Source: Mucilaginibacter sp.
Lineage (GTDB): Bacteria > Bacteroidota > Bacteroidia > Sphingobacteriales > Sphingobacteriaceae
Assembly (NCBI GenBank): GCA_028288305.1
Contig: JAQBOA010000040.1
Location: 1 to 39,894, forward strand
Length of the DNA: 39,894 nucleotides
Reading direction: 5' to 3'
The notes under the pieces were generated by a model. The model was not told where the DNA came from, searched no databases, and worked only from the letters and a program-made list of their open reading frames with translations. Shown one piece after another: positions 6,804 to 14,844 of the stretch; within the stretch, counting starts at the first letter, position 1, and every line of letters begins with the position of its first letter. Both the position numbers and the translations under genes were made by a program.

Positions 6804-8285
6804 ATGCAAAAAATTCTCATAGCCAATCGCGGCGAAATAGCATTAAGGGTAATGCGCTCTGCAAGGGAAATGGGTATTAAAACCGTTGCGGTTTATTCGG
6901 CTGCTGATCGCGATGCTCTGCACGTACGTTATGCTGATGAAGCAGTTTATATTGGCGAAGCCCCGTCCAGTCAATCATATCTCGTTGGTGAAAAGATAAT
7001 CAGTGCATGCCTTAAAACCGGCGCTGAGGGTATACATCCTGGATATGGTTTTTTGAGCGAAAATCCGGCTTTTGCCCGCCAGGTAAGAGAGGCGGGTTTA
7101 ATACTGATCGGGCCATCACCGGAGGCAATGGAGGTTATGGGTAACAAGCTATCAGCTAAGGCGGCTGCCTTAAAATATAATATCCCAATGGTGCCTGGTA
7201 CCGAAGAAGCTATTACTGATGTTAGCGAAGCCAAACAACGGGCGGTTGAAGTTGGTTTTCCAATTCTCATAAAAGCCGCAGCAGGCGGTGGTGGAAAAGG
7301 TATGCGCATAGTTGAAAATGCAAGTGATTTTGAGGAACAAATGCAAATGGCAGTTTCTGAAGCTGTTTCGGCTTTTGGCGATGGTTCAGTATTTATTGAA
7401 CGGTATGTTTCTTCTCCCAGGCATATTGAAATACAGGTGCTGGGTGATACACATGGTAATATCGTTCACCTGTTTGAGCGTGAGTGTTCCGTGCAACGCC
7501 GTCACCAGAAAGTGATAGAAGAAGCGCCTTCATCTGTAATAACTTCTCAGATAAGGGATAAAATGGGTAAATGTGCAGTAGATGTAGCAAGGTCGGTTAA
7601 TTATACAGGCGCTGGTACTGTTGAGTTTATAATGGATGAACAGCTTAATTTCTACTTCCTGGAAATGAACACCCGCTTGCAGGTTGAACATCCGGTAACG
7701 GAACTTATAACCGGGATTGACCTTGTAAAAGAACAAATACGTATTGCAAGGGGCGAGGCCATCAGCTTTAAACAGGAAGACCTGCAAATAAAAGGTCATG
7801 CAATTGAACTCCGCGTTTATGCTGAAGATCCTGACAATAATTTTTTACCTGATATTGGTACGCTACAAACCTATGTTACCCCCAAAGGCCCGGGCGTTAG
7901 GGTGGATGATGGCTTTGAACAGGGAATGGAAATACCGATATACTACGATCCGATGATTGCAAAGTTGATTACCTATGGTAAAGACAGGGCCGAATCCATC
8001 GAACGTATGTTGCGGGCTATTGATGAATACCATATAACCGGGATCACCACTACATTGGGTTTTGGCAAATTTGTAATGCAGCATGAGGCTTTTACATCGG
8101 GTAATTTTGATACTCATTTTGTTCAGAAATATTTTACACCCGGTTCCTTGCAAAACGACAATGAAGAAGAAGCGCTAATTGCTGCTATGGTAATGGAAAA
8201 GCTGTTGAGTGAGCAGCGTGTATATGTTACAGAAATGGCAGTAACTGAAGTTTCAAATTGGGCGAAGAACAGGCGTCTGACCTAA
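6804..8285 (+). CDS. accC: Biotin carboxylase subunit of an acyl-CoA carboxylase
   Basis: ATP-dependent carboxylation of biotin, the first half-reaction of acetyl- or propionyl-CoA carboxylase. 493 residues. The N-terminus MQKILIANRGEIALRVMRSA, GIHPGYGFLSEN, the glycine-rich ATP-grasp loop KAAAGGGGKGMRIV and the catalytic FLEMNTRLQVEHPVTE are all present. It is longer than the AccC of fatty-acid synthesis (about 446-450) and matches the long Bacteroidota type usually paired with a propionyl/methylcrotonyl-type carboxyltransferase. No biotin carrier or carboxyltransferase gene is adjacent, so its partners are encoded elsewhere and the acyl-CoA substrate is open. It converges with the NUDIX gene; a hairpin repeat at 8324-8347 separates them. 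Confidence 0.94.
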   Translation: MQKILIANRGEIALRVMRSAREMGIKTVAVYSAADRDALHVRYADEAVYIGEAPSSQSYLVGEKIISACLKTGAEGIHPGYGFLSENPAFARQVREAGLILIGPSPEAMEVMGNKLSAKAAALKYNIPMVPGTEEAITDVSEAKQRAVEVGFPILIKAAAGGGGKGMRIVENASDFEEQMQMAVSEAVSAFGDGSVFIERYVSSPRHIEIQVLGDTHGNIVHLFERECSVQRRHQKVIEEAPSSVITSQIRDKMGKCAVDVARSVNYTGAGTVEFIMDEQLNFYFLEMNTRLQVEHPVTELITGIDLVKEQIRIARGEAISFKQEDLQIKGHAIELRVYAEDPDNNFLPDIGTLQTYVTPKGPGVRVDDGFEQGMEIPIYYDPMIAKLITYGKDRAESIERMLRAIDEYHITGITTTLGFGKFVMQHEAFTSGNFDTHFVQKYFTPGSLQNDNEEEALIAAMVMEKLLSEQRVYVTEMAVTEVSNWAKNRRLT

Positions 8286-8320
8286 TCCTATCGGGGCAGA
8301 GGTTTTAAAAATAGTGAAGT

Positions 8321-8806
8321 TCAAGTCCTCTCCTTTGGAGAGGATTTAGGTGAGGCCAGACCAACAAGTCCTTCAATCAATCCCACCTGCCCACTATTAA
8401 TTTTCAACTTCGCCGTTTCAACATCAAACCATGCTGCCTTATCAATTTCAGGGAAAGATTGTTTTTTGCCGGATTTTGGCGGCCATTCCATTTCAAACAA
8501 ATTACTTACAATTGTTTCATGAGCTATATCACCTTCAACTGCCCATGCATAAACTTTTTTTCCGCTTTTCAGAATAACCGGATTTAATGGTATAAAATCA
8601 CCTTCGATAGATTGTCCTGTTTCTTCCAGGAATTCTCTTTTGGCAGCGCCAAGGGCATCCTCATCGTCTAAAAACTCACCCTTAGGTATTGACCAGGCAC
8701 CCAGGTCTTTATTTTTAAAGAAAGGGCCGCCTGGGTGTACAAGGAACACCTCGAGTTCATTGTCATTTTTCCTGTATAGTAAAATTCCAGCACTTTGTTT
8801 AACCAT
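8321..8806 (-). CDS. NUDIX hydrolase
   Basis: Hydrolyses a nucleoside diphosphate linked to another group; 161 residues. The Nudix box is present as GEFLDDEDALGAAKREFLEE followed by TG, with the G-x5-E-x7-RE-x2-EE-x-G spacing intact; the usual hydrophobic residue after the last G is Gln. The N-terminal SAGILLYRKNDNELEVFLVHPGGPFFKNKDLGAWSIPKG layout resembles the group of predicted NTP pyrophosphohydrolases seen next to unrelated genes. The last dozen residues (LASPKSSPKERT) are encoded by the hairpin repeat, so the native protein probably ended earlier. The substrate is unknown. Confidence 0.9.
   Translation of the reverse strand: MVKQSAGILLYRKNDNELEVFLVHPGGPFFKNKDLGAWSIPKGEFLDDEDALGAAKREFLEETGQSIEGDFIPLNPVILKSGKKVYAWAVEGDIAHETIVSNLFEMEWPPKSGKKQSFPEIDKAAWFDVETAKLKINSGQVGLIEGLVGLASPKSSPKERT
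8324..8347. terminator. Hairpin repeat between convergent accC and NUDIX genes
   Basis: CCTCTCC and GGAGAGG form a 7-bp stem with a 3-base loop (core at 8328-8344) inside the word AGTCCTCTCCTTTGGAGAGG. I recall this word as common in Bacteroidota intergenic DNA. It overlaps the last codons of the NUDIX gene. It could serve as a bidirectional terminator, but the T-tract is short. Confidence 0.5.
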
Positions 8807-8890
8807 ATCGTGGATTTAAAAATAAGTTAATAATACGCAAAACTATTATGATTAAATTTGATTAAAGAGAAAGGATTAACATATACCCTT

Positions 8891-9388
8891 ATGACAACAA
8901 ATAAATGGACTGCTTTTAAAGTATTAGGTGATTATAATATTGATATAAGAAGTCTTTATGAATCATGGGCAACCACTGCCGGTCTTGAAAAATGGTTTTT
9001 AAGGAAAGCAAACTTTTACACAGTACCGTTGCGCCTACGCGAATTGCAAGAGTTTATACTAAAAGAAGATACTTACGAATGGTATTGGTATGGCTGGGAT
9101 GACAGTACTTTTGAAAAGGGACAAATCCTTGAGGCAAACGGTACCGATTTTATAAAATTTACTTTCTCGGGCGGCAGTACGGTAAGTATTAATTTGTACA
9201 GCCGTAACGGTGTATCAATAGTGGAGCTTATACAAGAAAAGATCCCTGAAGAAAGAGACCCTTCAAAGAATCTTTTTGTGCAATGCCAGGTAGGATGGAC
9301 ATTTTACCTAGCTAATCTTAAATCAGTTTTAGAAGGAGGCCTTGATCTGCGGAATAAGCGTTTGGAAGTAGCCAGTAATTTTAAATAA
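8891..9388 (+). CDS. START-like SRPBCC (AHSA1-type) domain protein
   Basis: 165 residues from ATG 8891; an upstream TTG frame start at 8858 has no support. The TTNKWTAFKVLGDYNIDIRSLYESWATTAGLEKWFLRKA opening and the alternating strands with YEWYWYGWDD and FTFSGGSTVSINLY, then a C-terminal helix (VGWTFYLANLKSVLEGGLDLR), match the AHSA1-like SRPBCC fold, which encloses a hydrophobic ligand pocket. The ligand and role are unknown. It stands alone, upstream of ribE, with an inverted repeat starting 5 bases after its stop codon. Confidence 0.8.
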   Translation: MTTNKWTAFKVLGDYNIDIRSLYESWATTAGLEKWFLRKANFYTVPLRLRELQEFILKEDTYEWYWYGWDDSTFEKGQILEANGTDFIKFTFSGGSTVSINLYSRNGVSIVELIQEKIPEERDPSKNLFVQCQVGWTFYLANLKSVLEGGLDLRNKRLEVASNFK

Positions 9389-9392
9389 GTCG

Positions 9393-9516
9393 CCCCCAGC
9401 CCCCTAAAGGGGGAGCTTAAATTACAAGAAGTAATATCACATTTGTTTGACATATACATTGTCAAGTTTTAATTAGTTTTGAAAAATCAAGAGCTCCCCT
9501 TTAGGGGGCTGGGGGG
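9393..9516. repeat. Inverted word repeat (CCCCCTAAAGGGGG) flanking the ribE leader
   Basis: The left arm 9393-9417 and the right arm about 9491-9515 are reverse complements over about 25 bases, with one C missing on the right. The left arm carries CCAGCCCCCTAAAGGGGGAG. Each arm is also a self-palindrome (CCCCCTAAAGGGGG). About 72 bases of AT-rich DNA separate the arms, and the right arm ends 1-2 bases before the ribE ATG. I recall this word as very frequent in Bacteroidota genomes. Confidence 0.75.
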
Positions 9517-9517
9517 T

Positions 9518-10102
9518 ATGTTTACAGGAATTATAGAAACATTAGGCAAAATAACTGAACTGCAGAATAACTTAGGCAATTTGCATATTACAGTTGAATC
9601 AGCTATTGCCGGGGAATTAAAAATTGACCAGTCCGTGGCGCATAACGGCGTATGTTTAACAGTAGTCGCTTTGGCCGATGGAAAACATACGGTTACTGCC
9701 ATTGAAGAAACATTAAGTAAAACCAATCTTGATGATCTGAAAATCGGAGACTTTGTTAACCTGGAACGTTGCATGCAGCTAAATGCCCGGCTCGACGGGC
9801 ACATTGTGCAGGGACATGTTGATCAAACCGGGGTTTGCACCGGTTTCAATGAACTGGAAGGCAGTTGGGAATATACTTTCGAATATGATCTGGCGCAAGG
9901 CAATGTGACTGTTGAAAAAGGATCTATTTGTGTAAACGGAATTAGTCTAACGGTAATAAATTCAAAATCCAACAGCTTTTCTGTGGCGATAATTCCTTAT
10001 ACTTTTGAACATACCAACCTGCAGCAAGTGCGTGAAGGTTCTTTTGTAAACCTTGAGTTTGATATTATCGGAAAATATGTTACAAGGTTAATGCTGCGTT
10101 AA
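9518..10102 (+). CDS. ribE: Riboflavin synthase, alpha subunit
   Basis: Last step of riboflavin synthesis: dismutation of two 6,7-dimethyl-8-ribityllumazine molecules. 194 residues. It starts with the family signature MFTGIIETLGKI, which fixes ATG 9518 over the upstream in-frame start at 9479. Two lumazine-binding barrels follow, with matching motifs: HNGVCLTV (N-domain) and CVNGISLTV (C-domain), and the linker QGHVDQTG. The start codon comes straight after the GC-rich right arm of an inverted repeat, so there is no room for an ordinary ribosome-binding site. Its stop overlaps the stop of the convergent TPR gene by 4 bases. No FMN riboswitch pattern was seen. Confidence 0.95.
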   Translation: MFTGIIETLGKITELQNNLGNLHITVESAIAGELKIDQSVAHNGVCLTVVALADGKHTVTAIEETLSKTNLDDLKIGDFVNLERCMQLNARLDGHIVQGHVDQTGVCTGFNELEGSWEYTFEYDLAQGNVTVEKGSICVNGISLTVINSKSNSFSVAIIPYTFEHTNLQQVREGSFVNLEFDIIGKYVTRLMLR

Positions 10103-11247
10103 TGGTTTAATATGCTAACCCGCCGTTTGGAATAAGTCCTGTATGATTGTTGACCTTCGGGTGGGTTACTGTCGAGATATTTTTTGTAGTAACGTAAAGC
10201 CAATTTATTATTCTTTAATTCCGTATCGTACAAATTAGCCAGCGCATAATAAGTTAAAGGCATAACACCGTAGAGCAAGCTTTTTTGGTACGCATTTACC
10301 GCATTTTTTAATCGGTGCAACTGATCATAAGAATCAGCCATTTCACCGTAATACGAATTTACATTTTCAGAAATAGCTTCTTTTATGGCTTTTTCAAAAT
10401 AATCAATTGCTATAGCCTGTTTCCCTATTGCCTTATAGCTCATAGCTGTATAATAATAGGATGTTTCATTTGCCGTTTTACTTAGCTCCAACGGTTTAAA
10501 GGCATTAATGCAATCATTGTATTTTTTTAAATGATAATACGACGTGCCCAGCATACTTATTGTAATACTGGTTTGGTCGCCTGCCTGTACTAGTTTATTG
10601 CAGATGTCCACAGTTTCAGGAAATTTTTCTAAACGATAATCTATTTGCGCTTTTCCAACTAATAAAAGCAAGTTGGCTGTATCTGCCTGTAAGGCGGTTG
10701 TAACAATGGTGTCAGCCTTGGTATACAGTTTAAGCTTTAAATAAAATGAAGTAAGATCATAAGCAACATCCGGCTCAACAGGGTTTATCTTATTTGCTTT
10801 TTGAAAATAGCTTATGGCATCATTTATATCTCCCATATTTTGTGACAGACTTGCCATCTGTTTACAAACGTTAAAGTTAGTGCTGTCCCTTAATAATATT
10901 TTTTTATAATAAGTAATCGCTTTCATACTGTTGCCCCGGCGAACATTAATGCTGCCCAGGTTAAATAGTATGGCCGTATTGGTAGTATCAGTAGCATAAA
11001 TACGCTGGTAATAATCTTCTGCTTCTGGTAGCTTCCCGGCCATTGCTGAAGCATAAGCCAGACTTGATAATATTTTTAAATCAGTAACCGGCTCAGGATA
11101 GTTTGTTTTAAGATAGTTGGCAGCATCTTCAAAACGCTGGTTCTGGTAATATTCGAGCAATAGGGCATCATTGACCTTTGATGTTTCTTGTGCAAAAGCG
11201 GGTGCATTTAATAAAATTGTGATAAGGATCAGGATGAATATTTTCAT
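10099..11247 (-). CDS. Secreted/periplasmic TPR-repeat protein
   Basis: 382 residues with a signal peptide (MKIFILILITILLNAPAFAQ, cleavage after AFA or AFAQ). The rest is a string of tetratricopeptide repeats, roughly eight, with typical patterns such as AILFNLGSINVRRGNSMKAI, DINDAISYFQKANKINP and AIDYFEKAI. Such proteins act as scaffolds; the partner is not apparent. The gene is monocistronic, divergent from the coiled-coil gene and overlapping the end of ribE by 4 bases in convergent orientation. Confidence 0.85.
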   Translation of the reverse strand: MKIFILILITILLNAPAFAQETSKVNDALLLEYYQNQRFEDAANYLKTNYPEPVTDLKILSSLAYASAMAGKLPEAEDYYQRIYATDTTNTAILFNLGSINVRRGNSMKAITYYKKILLRDSTNFNVCKQMASLSQNMGDINDAISYFQKANKINPVEPDVAYDLTSFYLKLKLYTKADTIVTTALQADTANLLLLVGKAQIDYRLEKFPETVDICNKLVQAGDQTSITISMLGTSYYHLKKYNDCINAFKPLELSKTANETSYYYTAMSYKAIGKQAIAIDYFEKAIKEAISENVNSYYGEMADSYDQLHRLKNAVNAYQKSLLYGVMPLTYYALANLYDTELKNNKLALRYYKKYLDSNPPEGQQSYRTYSKRRVSILNH

Positions 11248-11339
11248 TAAACTAAATTATTAGTTATATATCGAAAATCCAAATTTTAAAACAATTTGGG
11301 TTGCATTTCGTTACAACAACATATTTAAAGCAGAACACT

Positions 11340-11630
11340 ATGGATAAGTTAAAGAAGTTCGGACTAATGGAAAAAATTGTCCATGAGTTAGAAGATTTAA
11401 AAAATAGTCAGCAGGCCATCATTCAAAAACTGGCAAAAATTGAAGTTGATAATATGGAGTTAGGGGACAAGCGGCTTGAAAAAGACCTGCCAGACATGCA
11501 CCAGCGGGTTTCAGATAACCTGGATACTATCGCATCAATACTCCAAGATTTTGCAAACCAGACTGAAACCTTTAGCGATAAAAATAATATACAAGCGCTG
11601 AAAGAACAGGATGCTATAGATAAATTGTAA
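11340..11630 (+). CDS. Small coiled-coil protein, unknown function
   Basis: 96 residues from ATG 11340 (MDKLKKFGLMEKIVHELEDL); a longer frame from 11301 is unlikely because it adds a non-helical extension. The protein is predicted almost entirely helical and charged, with heptad-like hydrophobic spacing (IVHELEDLKNSQQAIIQKLAKI and VSDNLDTIASILQDFANQTE). No signal peptide or membrane segment. I do not recognise the family. It is followed by a 12-bp perfect hairpin. Confidence 0.65.
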   Translation: MDKLKKFGLMEKIVHELEDLKNSQQAIIQKLAKIEVDNMELGDKRLEKDLPDMHQRVSDNLDTIASILQDFANQTETFSDKNNIQALKEQDAIDKL

Positions 11631-11643
11631 CAAATGTTGGGTT

Positions 11644-11682
11644 GAAAGGTAAAAGATTGATAAGACATACCTTTTACCTTTC
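11644..11682. terminator. Bidirectional hairpin between convergent genes
   Basis: GAAAGGTAAAAG (11644-11655) and CTTTTACCTTTC (11671-11682) form a perfect 12-bp stem around a 15-base loop. The region continues with further copies of the same word (CCTTTACCCTTTCGCTTTCC, 11684-11703). It lies between the stops of the coiled-coil gene (plus) and the secreted-protein gene (minus), as a terminator would. Confidence 0.6.
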
Positions 11683-11708
11683 GCCTTTACCCTTTCGCTT
11701 TCCAGCTT

Positions 11709-12707
11709 TTACTGGTACTGTATATAAATAGGCGCAGGTTTCAATTGCAAAACTTCCTTCGTTGTTAACAAACGTTTTGGGCCAACGCTGATATCATTTT
11801 TATAAAACAATTTAAAGCCAGTGAATTGCACAGGCTCATCGCCTATAAAATATTTGTAACTGCCTTTTTTTAAATCGGGGCCGCCCCAGCCATCCATATC
11901 CATTACAAATTGAATTTCCCGCCGTAGTTTAATATTCTTATAGTTGGTTACCATTCTTTTGGTGAACCTGTGTACAATAAATATTTTAGGCGGCAGGTTA
12001 TATTTTGTAACCAATGATGCCAGGTATCCGGTTACATAATTAATATCGTCCGCATCAAAAGTTCCAATCCGTTTGCCAGGAACACTGCTATCCTTCATAG
12101 AAAACTCTGGGTCGATACCAAGATGTACATTAGGCATTTTCAGATATTTTTCCAGCATAGGGACTTCTTTTTGCACCGTGCTGAGGCCAACCTGCAGGTC
12201 TAAAAACACCAATGCATGTATAGACTCGGCCATGTGCAAAACGCTGTCTATTTGTTTAAAAGGCATCCTGAGGCTATACAAATGTTTATTTCCCGGCCAG
12301 GCCTGTGCGGTAACGCAAATATAATGTAGCGCGGGTATAACAGGCGTGGCAGTATCGGCCTTTTCCCAATGTTCAACTTCGGCTTGAAGTTTGGCGAGCA
12401 TAATTTTTGGTTTATACTCTCCCAATATCCCCATATTTTTTGAATACATATTGCCATAGTAGGCCACTACGCGGTTAAAGGGTAAAATTGCTCCGGGCAA
12501 TGGATACGGCGCTTTTTTTACCGGCCACCTGCCTGTTTTGTCGCCATTAGCAATCTTCCGCACCAGCGAATCATATAAAGCGGTATCTAAAGCTTTAGCA
12601 GTGGTATCCTTAAATTTGAGATAGCTAATTTTGATTGCTGAAGCCGTTTCAACTTTAAAAAAAAGAAGGGTAAGAACCAGGAGGGCGGTAATTTTTATAT
12701 TTTTCAA
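11709..12707 (-). CDS. Secreted protein of unknown function, possibly a TIM-barrel hydrolase
   Basis: 332 residues with a signal peptide (MKNIKITALLVLTLLFFKVETASA). The mature part has an alternating strand/helix pattern with polar and acidic residues at predicted strand ends: NRVVAYYGN, ALHYICVTAQ, ALVFLDLQVG, VHLGIDPEFSM, KIFIVHRF, QFVMDMDGWGG. This resembles a (beta/alpha)8 barrel such as a glycoside hydrolase, with D and E of GIDPEF and DMDGWGG as possible catalytic residues; that is inference. I recall similar uncharacterised proteins in other Bacteroidota, but no named function. Monocistronic, upstream of hscA on the same strand but without tight coupling. Confidence 0.75.
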   Translation of the reverse strand: MKNIKITALLVLTLLFFKVETASAIKISYLKFKDTTAKALDTALYDSLVRKIANGDKTGRWPVKKAPYPLPGAILPFNRVVAYYGNMYSKNMGILGEYKPKIMLAKLQAEVEHWEKADTATPVIPALHYICVTAQAWPGNKHLYSLRMPFKQIDSVLHMAESIHALVFLDLQVGLSTVQKEVPMLEKYLKMPNVHLGIDPEFSMKDSSVPGKRIGTFDADDINYVTGYLASLVTKYNLPPKIFIVHRFTKRMVTNYKNIKLRREIQFVMDMDGWGGPDLKKGSYKYFIGDEPVQFTGFKLFYKNDISVGPKRLLTTKEVLQLKPAPIYIQYQ

Positions 12708-12749
12708 AGTTTATAATTTATAGAATATATTTTTTTAGCAGGCAATTAC

Positions 12750-14606
12750 TTACTCCACACTTTTCCCCTTCATCGCCACACTAATCGCCTGGTCCATTAA
12801 CCGTTCAGCAAAGGGGCGGGTAAATTCATTTAATTCGTCAATAGCTTTATGTATTAAATCTTTGTTCCCGCTGATAAGTGCATCCTTTAACGCTTGTATA
12901 TACTGGTGGGTTTCACTAATCTCAGTTATCGAGATATAATCACTATTCTTTTGCAAAAACCTTTCAACGGTATAAACCATTTGTTCACCCTCTGTTCTGG
13001 CCTCTATCAGCATGCGCTGACTTACATCATCTTTTGCATGGGTAATGCTGTCCATCAGCATTTGTTCCACCTGGTCATCGGTAATGCCATAAGTTGGTTT
13101 TACTTCCACTTCCTGTTTAACACCAGAGCGGAGTTCAACCGCTTGTATCTTTAAAATCCCATCAGCGTTAAGCAAAAAGTTAATATCCACTTTCGGGAAC
13201 CCTGCAGGCATAGATGGTATTCCTTTCAGATCAAATTCGGCCAGTTTTCGGTTTTCTTTAATCAGATCGCGTTCACCCTGGTAAACAGCAATTTTCATAT
13301 TTACCTGTCCATCAATAGAGGTCGTATATTGTCTCCCGGCTTTGGTAGGCACTTTGGAATTACGTGGGATGATCACATCCATCAAACCGCCCATTGTTTC
13401 AATTCCCAATGAAAGCGGGGTAACATCCAATAATAAAATATCTTTACGGTTTCCAGCTAAAATATCCGCTTGTATGGCAGCACCAAGAGCGACAACCTCA
13501 TCAGGGTTTAACTCATCATGTACAGGCCTGTCAAAAAACTCAGCTACCATTTTTTTAACCAATGCCGTACGTGTTGAGCCGCCAACCATAATCACCTCAT
13601 CAATTTGGCTGATGTCCAATTTGGCATCTTTCAAAGCATTCTGACAGCAGGTGATAGTTTCCTGTACTTTAGGCAGTATCAGTTGTTCAAATGTTTGCCG
13701 GTCTATAGTGCACCAAATATTACCTATTTTGTCATTTACCATGCTTTGATGAGCAAATGCTTTTTTTGACTCTTCGGCCTTTAGGCGTAATTGCTGGGCA
13801 AGTTTGTTATCTTTAAGCAGGTCTGCTTTATTTAACTGATTTTTTTCTATCCAATAATCAACAATGGCACTGTCAAAATCATCACCACCTAAAAAAGTAT
13901 TGCCATTTGTAGATAGTACCTCGAAAATTCCATTTTGTATTTGCAGAATAGATACGTCAAATGTTCCTCCACCCAGATCGTAAACAGCAATGGTTTTTGT
14001 CTCATTAGGGTTTAAACCGATACCATAAGCCAGACTGGCTGCAGTAGGCTCGTTTACAATACGTAAAACATCCAGGCCAGCCAGTTTACCTGCATCACGT
14101 GTAGCCTGGCGTTGAGAATCGTTAAAATAAGCCGGAACAGTGATTACCGCACGGTTAACCGGGGTTTTTAAAGCATGTTCGGCCCGGGATTTCAGTTCTT
14201 TTAATATTAAGCCCGATAATTCGATAGGTGTATAAAACTTATCCCCAACTTTAATCTTTACAAGACTTTCAGAGTCATCATCAATTACCTTGTAGGAAAA
14301 AAAATCCTTATAATTTTCAATATCTTTATAAGAGCGGCCAAGCAAACGTTTAACAGAAAAAACAGTATTTTGCGGATCTCTTATTAAATATTCTTTTGCT
14401 TCATTACCTACTGTAATATCGCCAGTAGAGCCAAAATGTACTATGGACGGCACCAAAACACCTTTACCTGTGTCATTAATTACCTGCGGATTTTTATCGG
14501 GATTGATGAAGGCCACCAGCGAATTGGTAGTGCCCAGGTCAATGCCAACAATTAATTCTTCCTTTTGTATAGAGCCTGTTGCCAGGTTAATTGAAACTTT
14601 AGCCAT
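12750..14606 (-). CDS. hscA: Hsp70-family chaperone, HscA type
   Basis: 618 residues from ATG 14606 ([17 protein letters not shown]), the usual HscA start; an upstream in-frame start at 14627 would precede it without support. The ATPase domain has [44 protein letters not shown] and [10 protein letters not shown]; the substrate-binding domain starts after [17 protein letters not shown]. Length and N-terminus fit HscA, the chaperone that transfers Fe-S clusters from IscU, rather than DnaK (about 635-640 with a longer C-terminal tail). No hscB, iscU or ferredoxin gene is adjacent, so the assignment rests on the sequence alone. A -7 box lies at 14625-14632. Confidence 0.88.
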   Translation of the reverse strand: MAKVSINLATGSIQKEELIVGIDLGTTNSLVAFINPDKNPQVINDTGKGVLVPSIVHFGSTGDITVGNEAKEYLIRDPQNTVFSVKRLLGRSYKDIENYKDFFSYKVIDDDSESLVKIKVGDKFYTPIELSGLILKELKSRAEHALKTPVNRAVITVPAYFNDSQRQATRDAGKLAGLDVLRIVNEPTAASLAYGIGLNPNETKTIAVYDLGGGTFDVSILQIQNGIFEVLSTNGNTFLGGDDFDSAIVDYWIEKNQLNKADLLKDNKLAQQLRLKAEESKKAFAHQSMVNDKIGNIWCTIDRQTFEQLILPKVQETITCCQNALKDAKLDISQIDEVIMVGGSTRTALVKKMVAEFFDRPVHDELNPDEVVALGAAIQADILAGNRKDILLLDVTPLSLGIETMGGLMDVIIPRNSKVPTKAGRQYTTSIDGQVNMKIAVYQGERDLIKENRKLAEFDLKGIPSMPAGFPKVDINFLLNADGILKIQAVELRSGVKQEVEVKPTYGITDDQVEQMLMDSITHAKDDVSQRMLIEARTEGEQMVYTVERFLQKNSDYISITEISETHQYIQALKDALISGNKDLIHKAIDELNEFTRPFAERLMDQAISVAMKGKSVE

Positions 14607-14624
14607 GGTTATTATAACAATGGG

Positions 14625-14632
14625 CAAATGTA
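14625..14632 (-). promoter_or_regulatory. -7 box of hscA
   Basis: TACATTTG on the minus strand, a full match to TAnnTTTG, lies 18 bases upstream of the hscA ATG and predicts a short leader of about 13 bases. No clear -33 element. Confidence 0.45.
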
Positions 14633-14700
14633 TAGAGTTTTAGGGGATGATATGTCATGGGAAATTACGATTTATGAATTACGATTTGGGATTTTTTTAT

Positions 14701-14813
14701 CTGAAATCAGGATTTACAGGGTTTTAGGATTAGCAGGATGTCAATTCGCAAATTCATTATTCATTTAAACTTTTATCTTGGAAATCCTAAAATCCTGTAA
14801 ATCCTGATTTCAG
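14701..14813. repeat. Long inverted repeat (31-base arms) between divergent genes
   Basis: The arms 14701-14731 and 14783-14813 are reverse complements at 30 of 31 positions. The spacer is 51 bases. The word ATCAGGATTTACAGG and its near-copies repeat inside each arm, and a direct repeat of ATTACGATTT lies just to the left (14664-14688). It sits between the promoters of hscA and the secreted metalloprotease-like gene. I recall this word as widely repeated in Bacteroidota. In RNA from either strand it would form a very stable stem. Confidence 0.8.
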
Positions 14814-14844
14814 ACAATTAACAATTTATATTACTTTCACCTTA

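Noticed and set aside
9479..9517. Earlier start for riboflavin synthase
   Set aside because: The family begins at MFTGII; the extra residues are encoded by the inverted repeat arm.
9388..9518. FMN riboswitch upstream of ribE
   Set aside because: The spacer is short and AT-rich and lacks the conserved RFN-element segments; the only structure is the word repeat.
9393..14813. CRISPR-like repeats
   Set aside because: The repeats are inverted pairs with different words at each site, not direct repeats with regular spacers.
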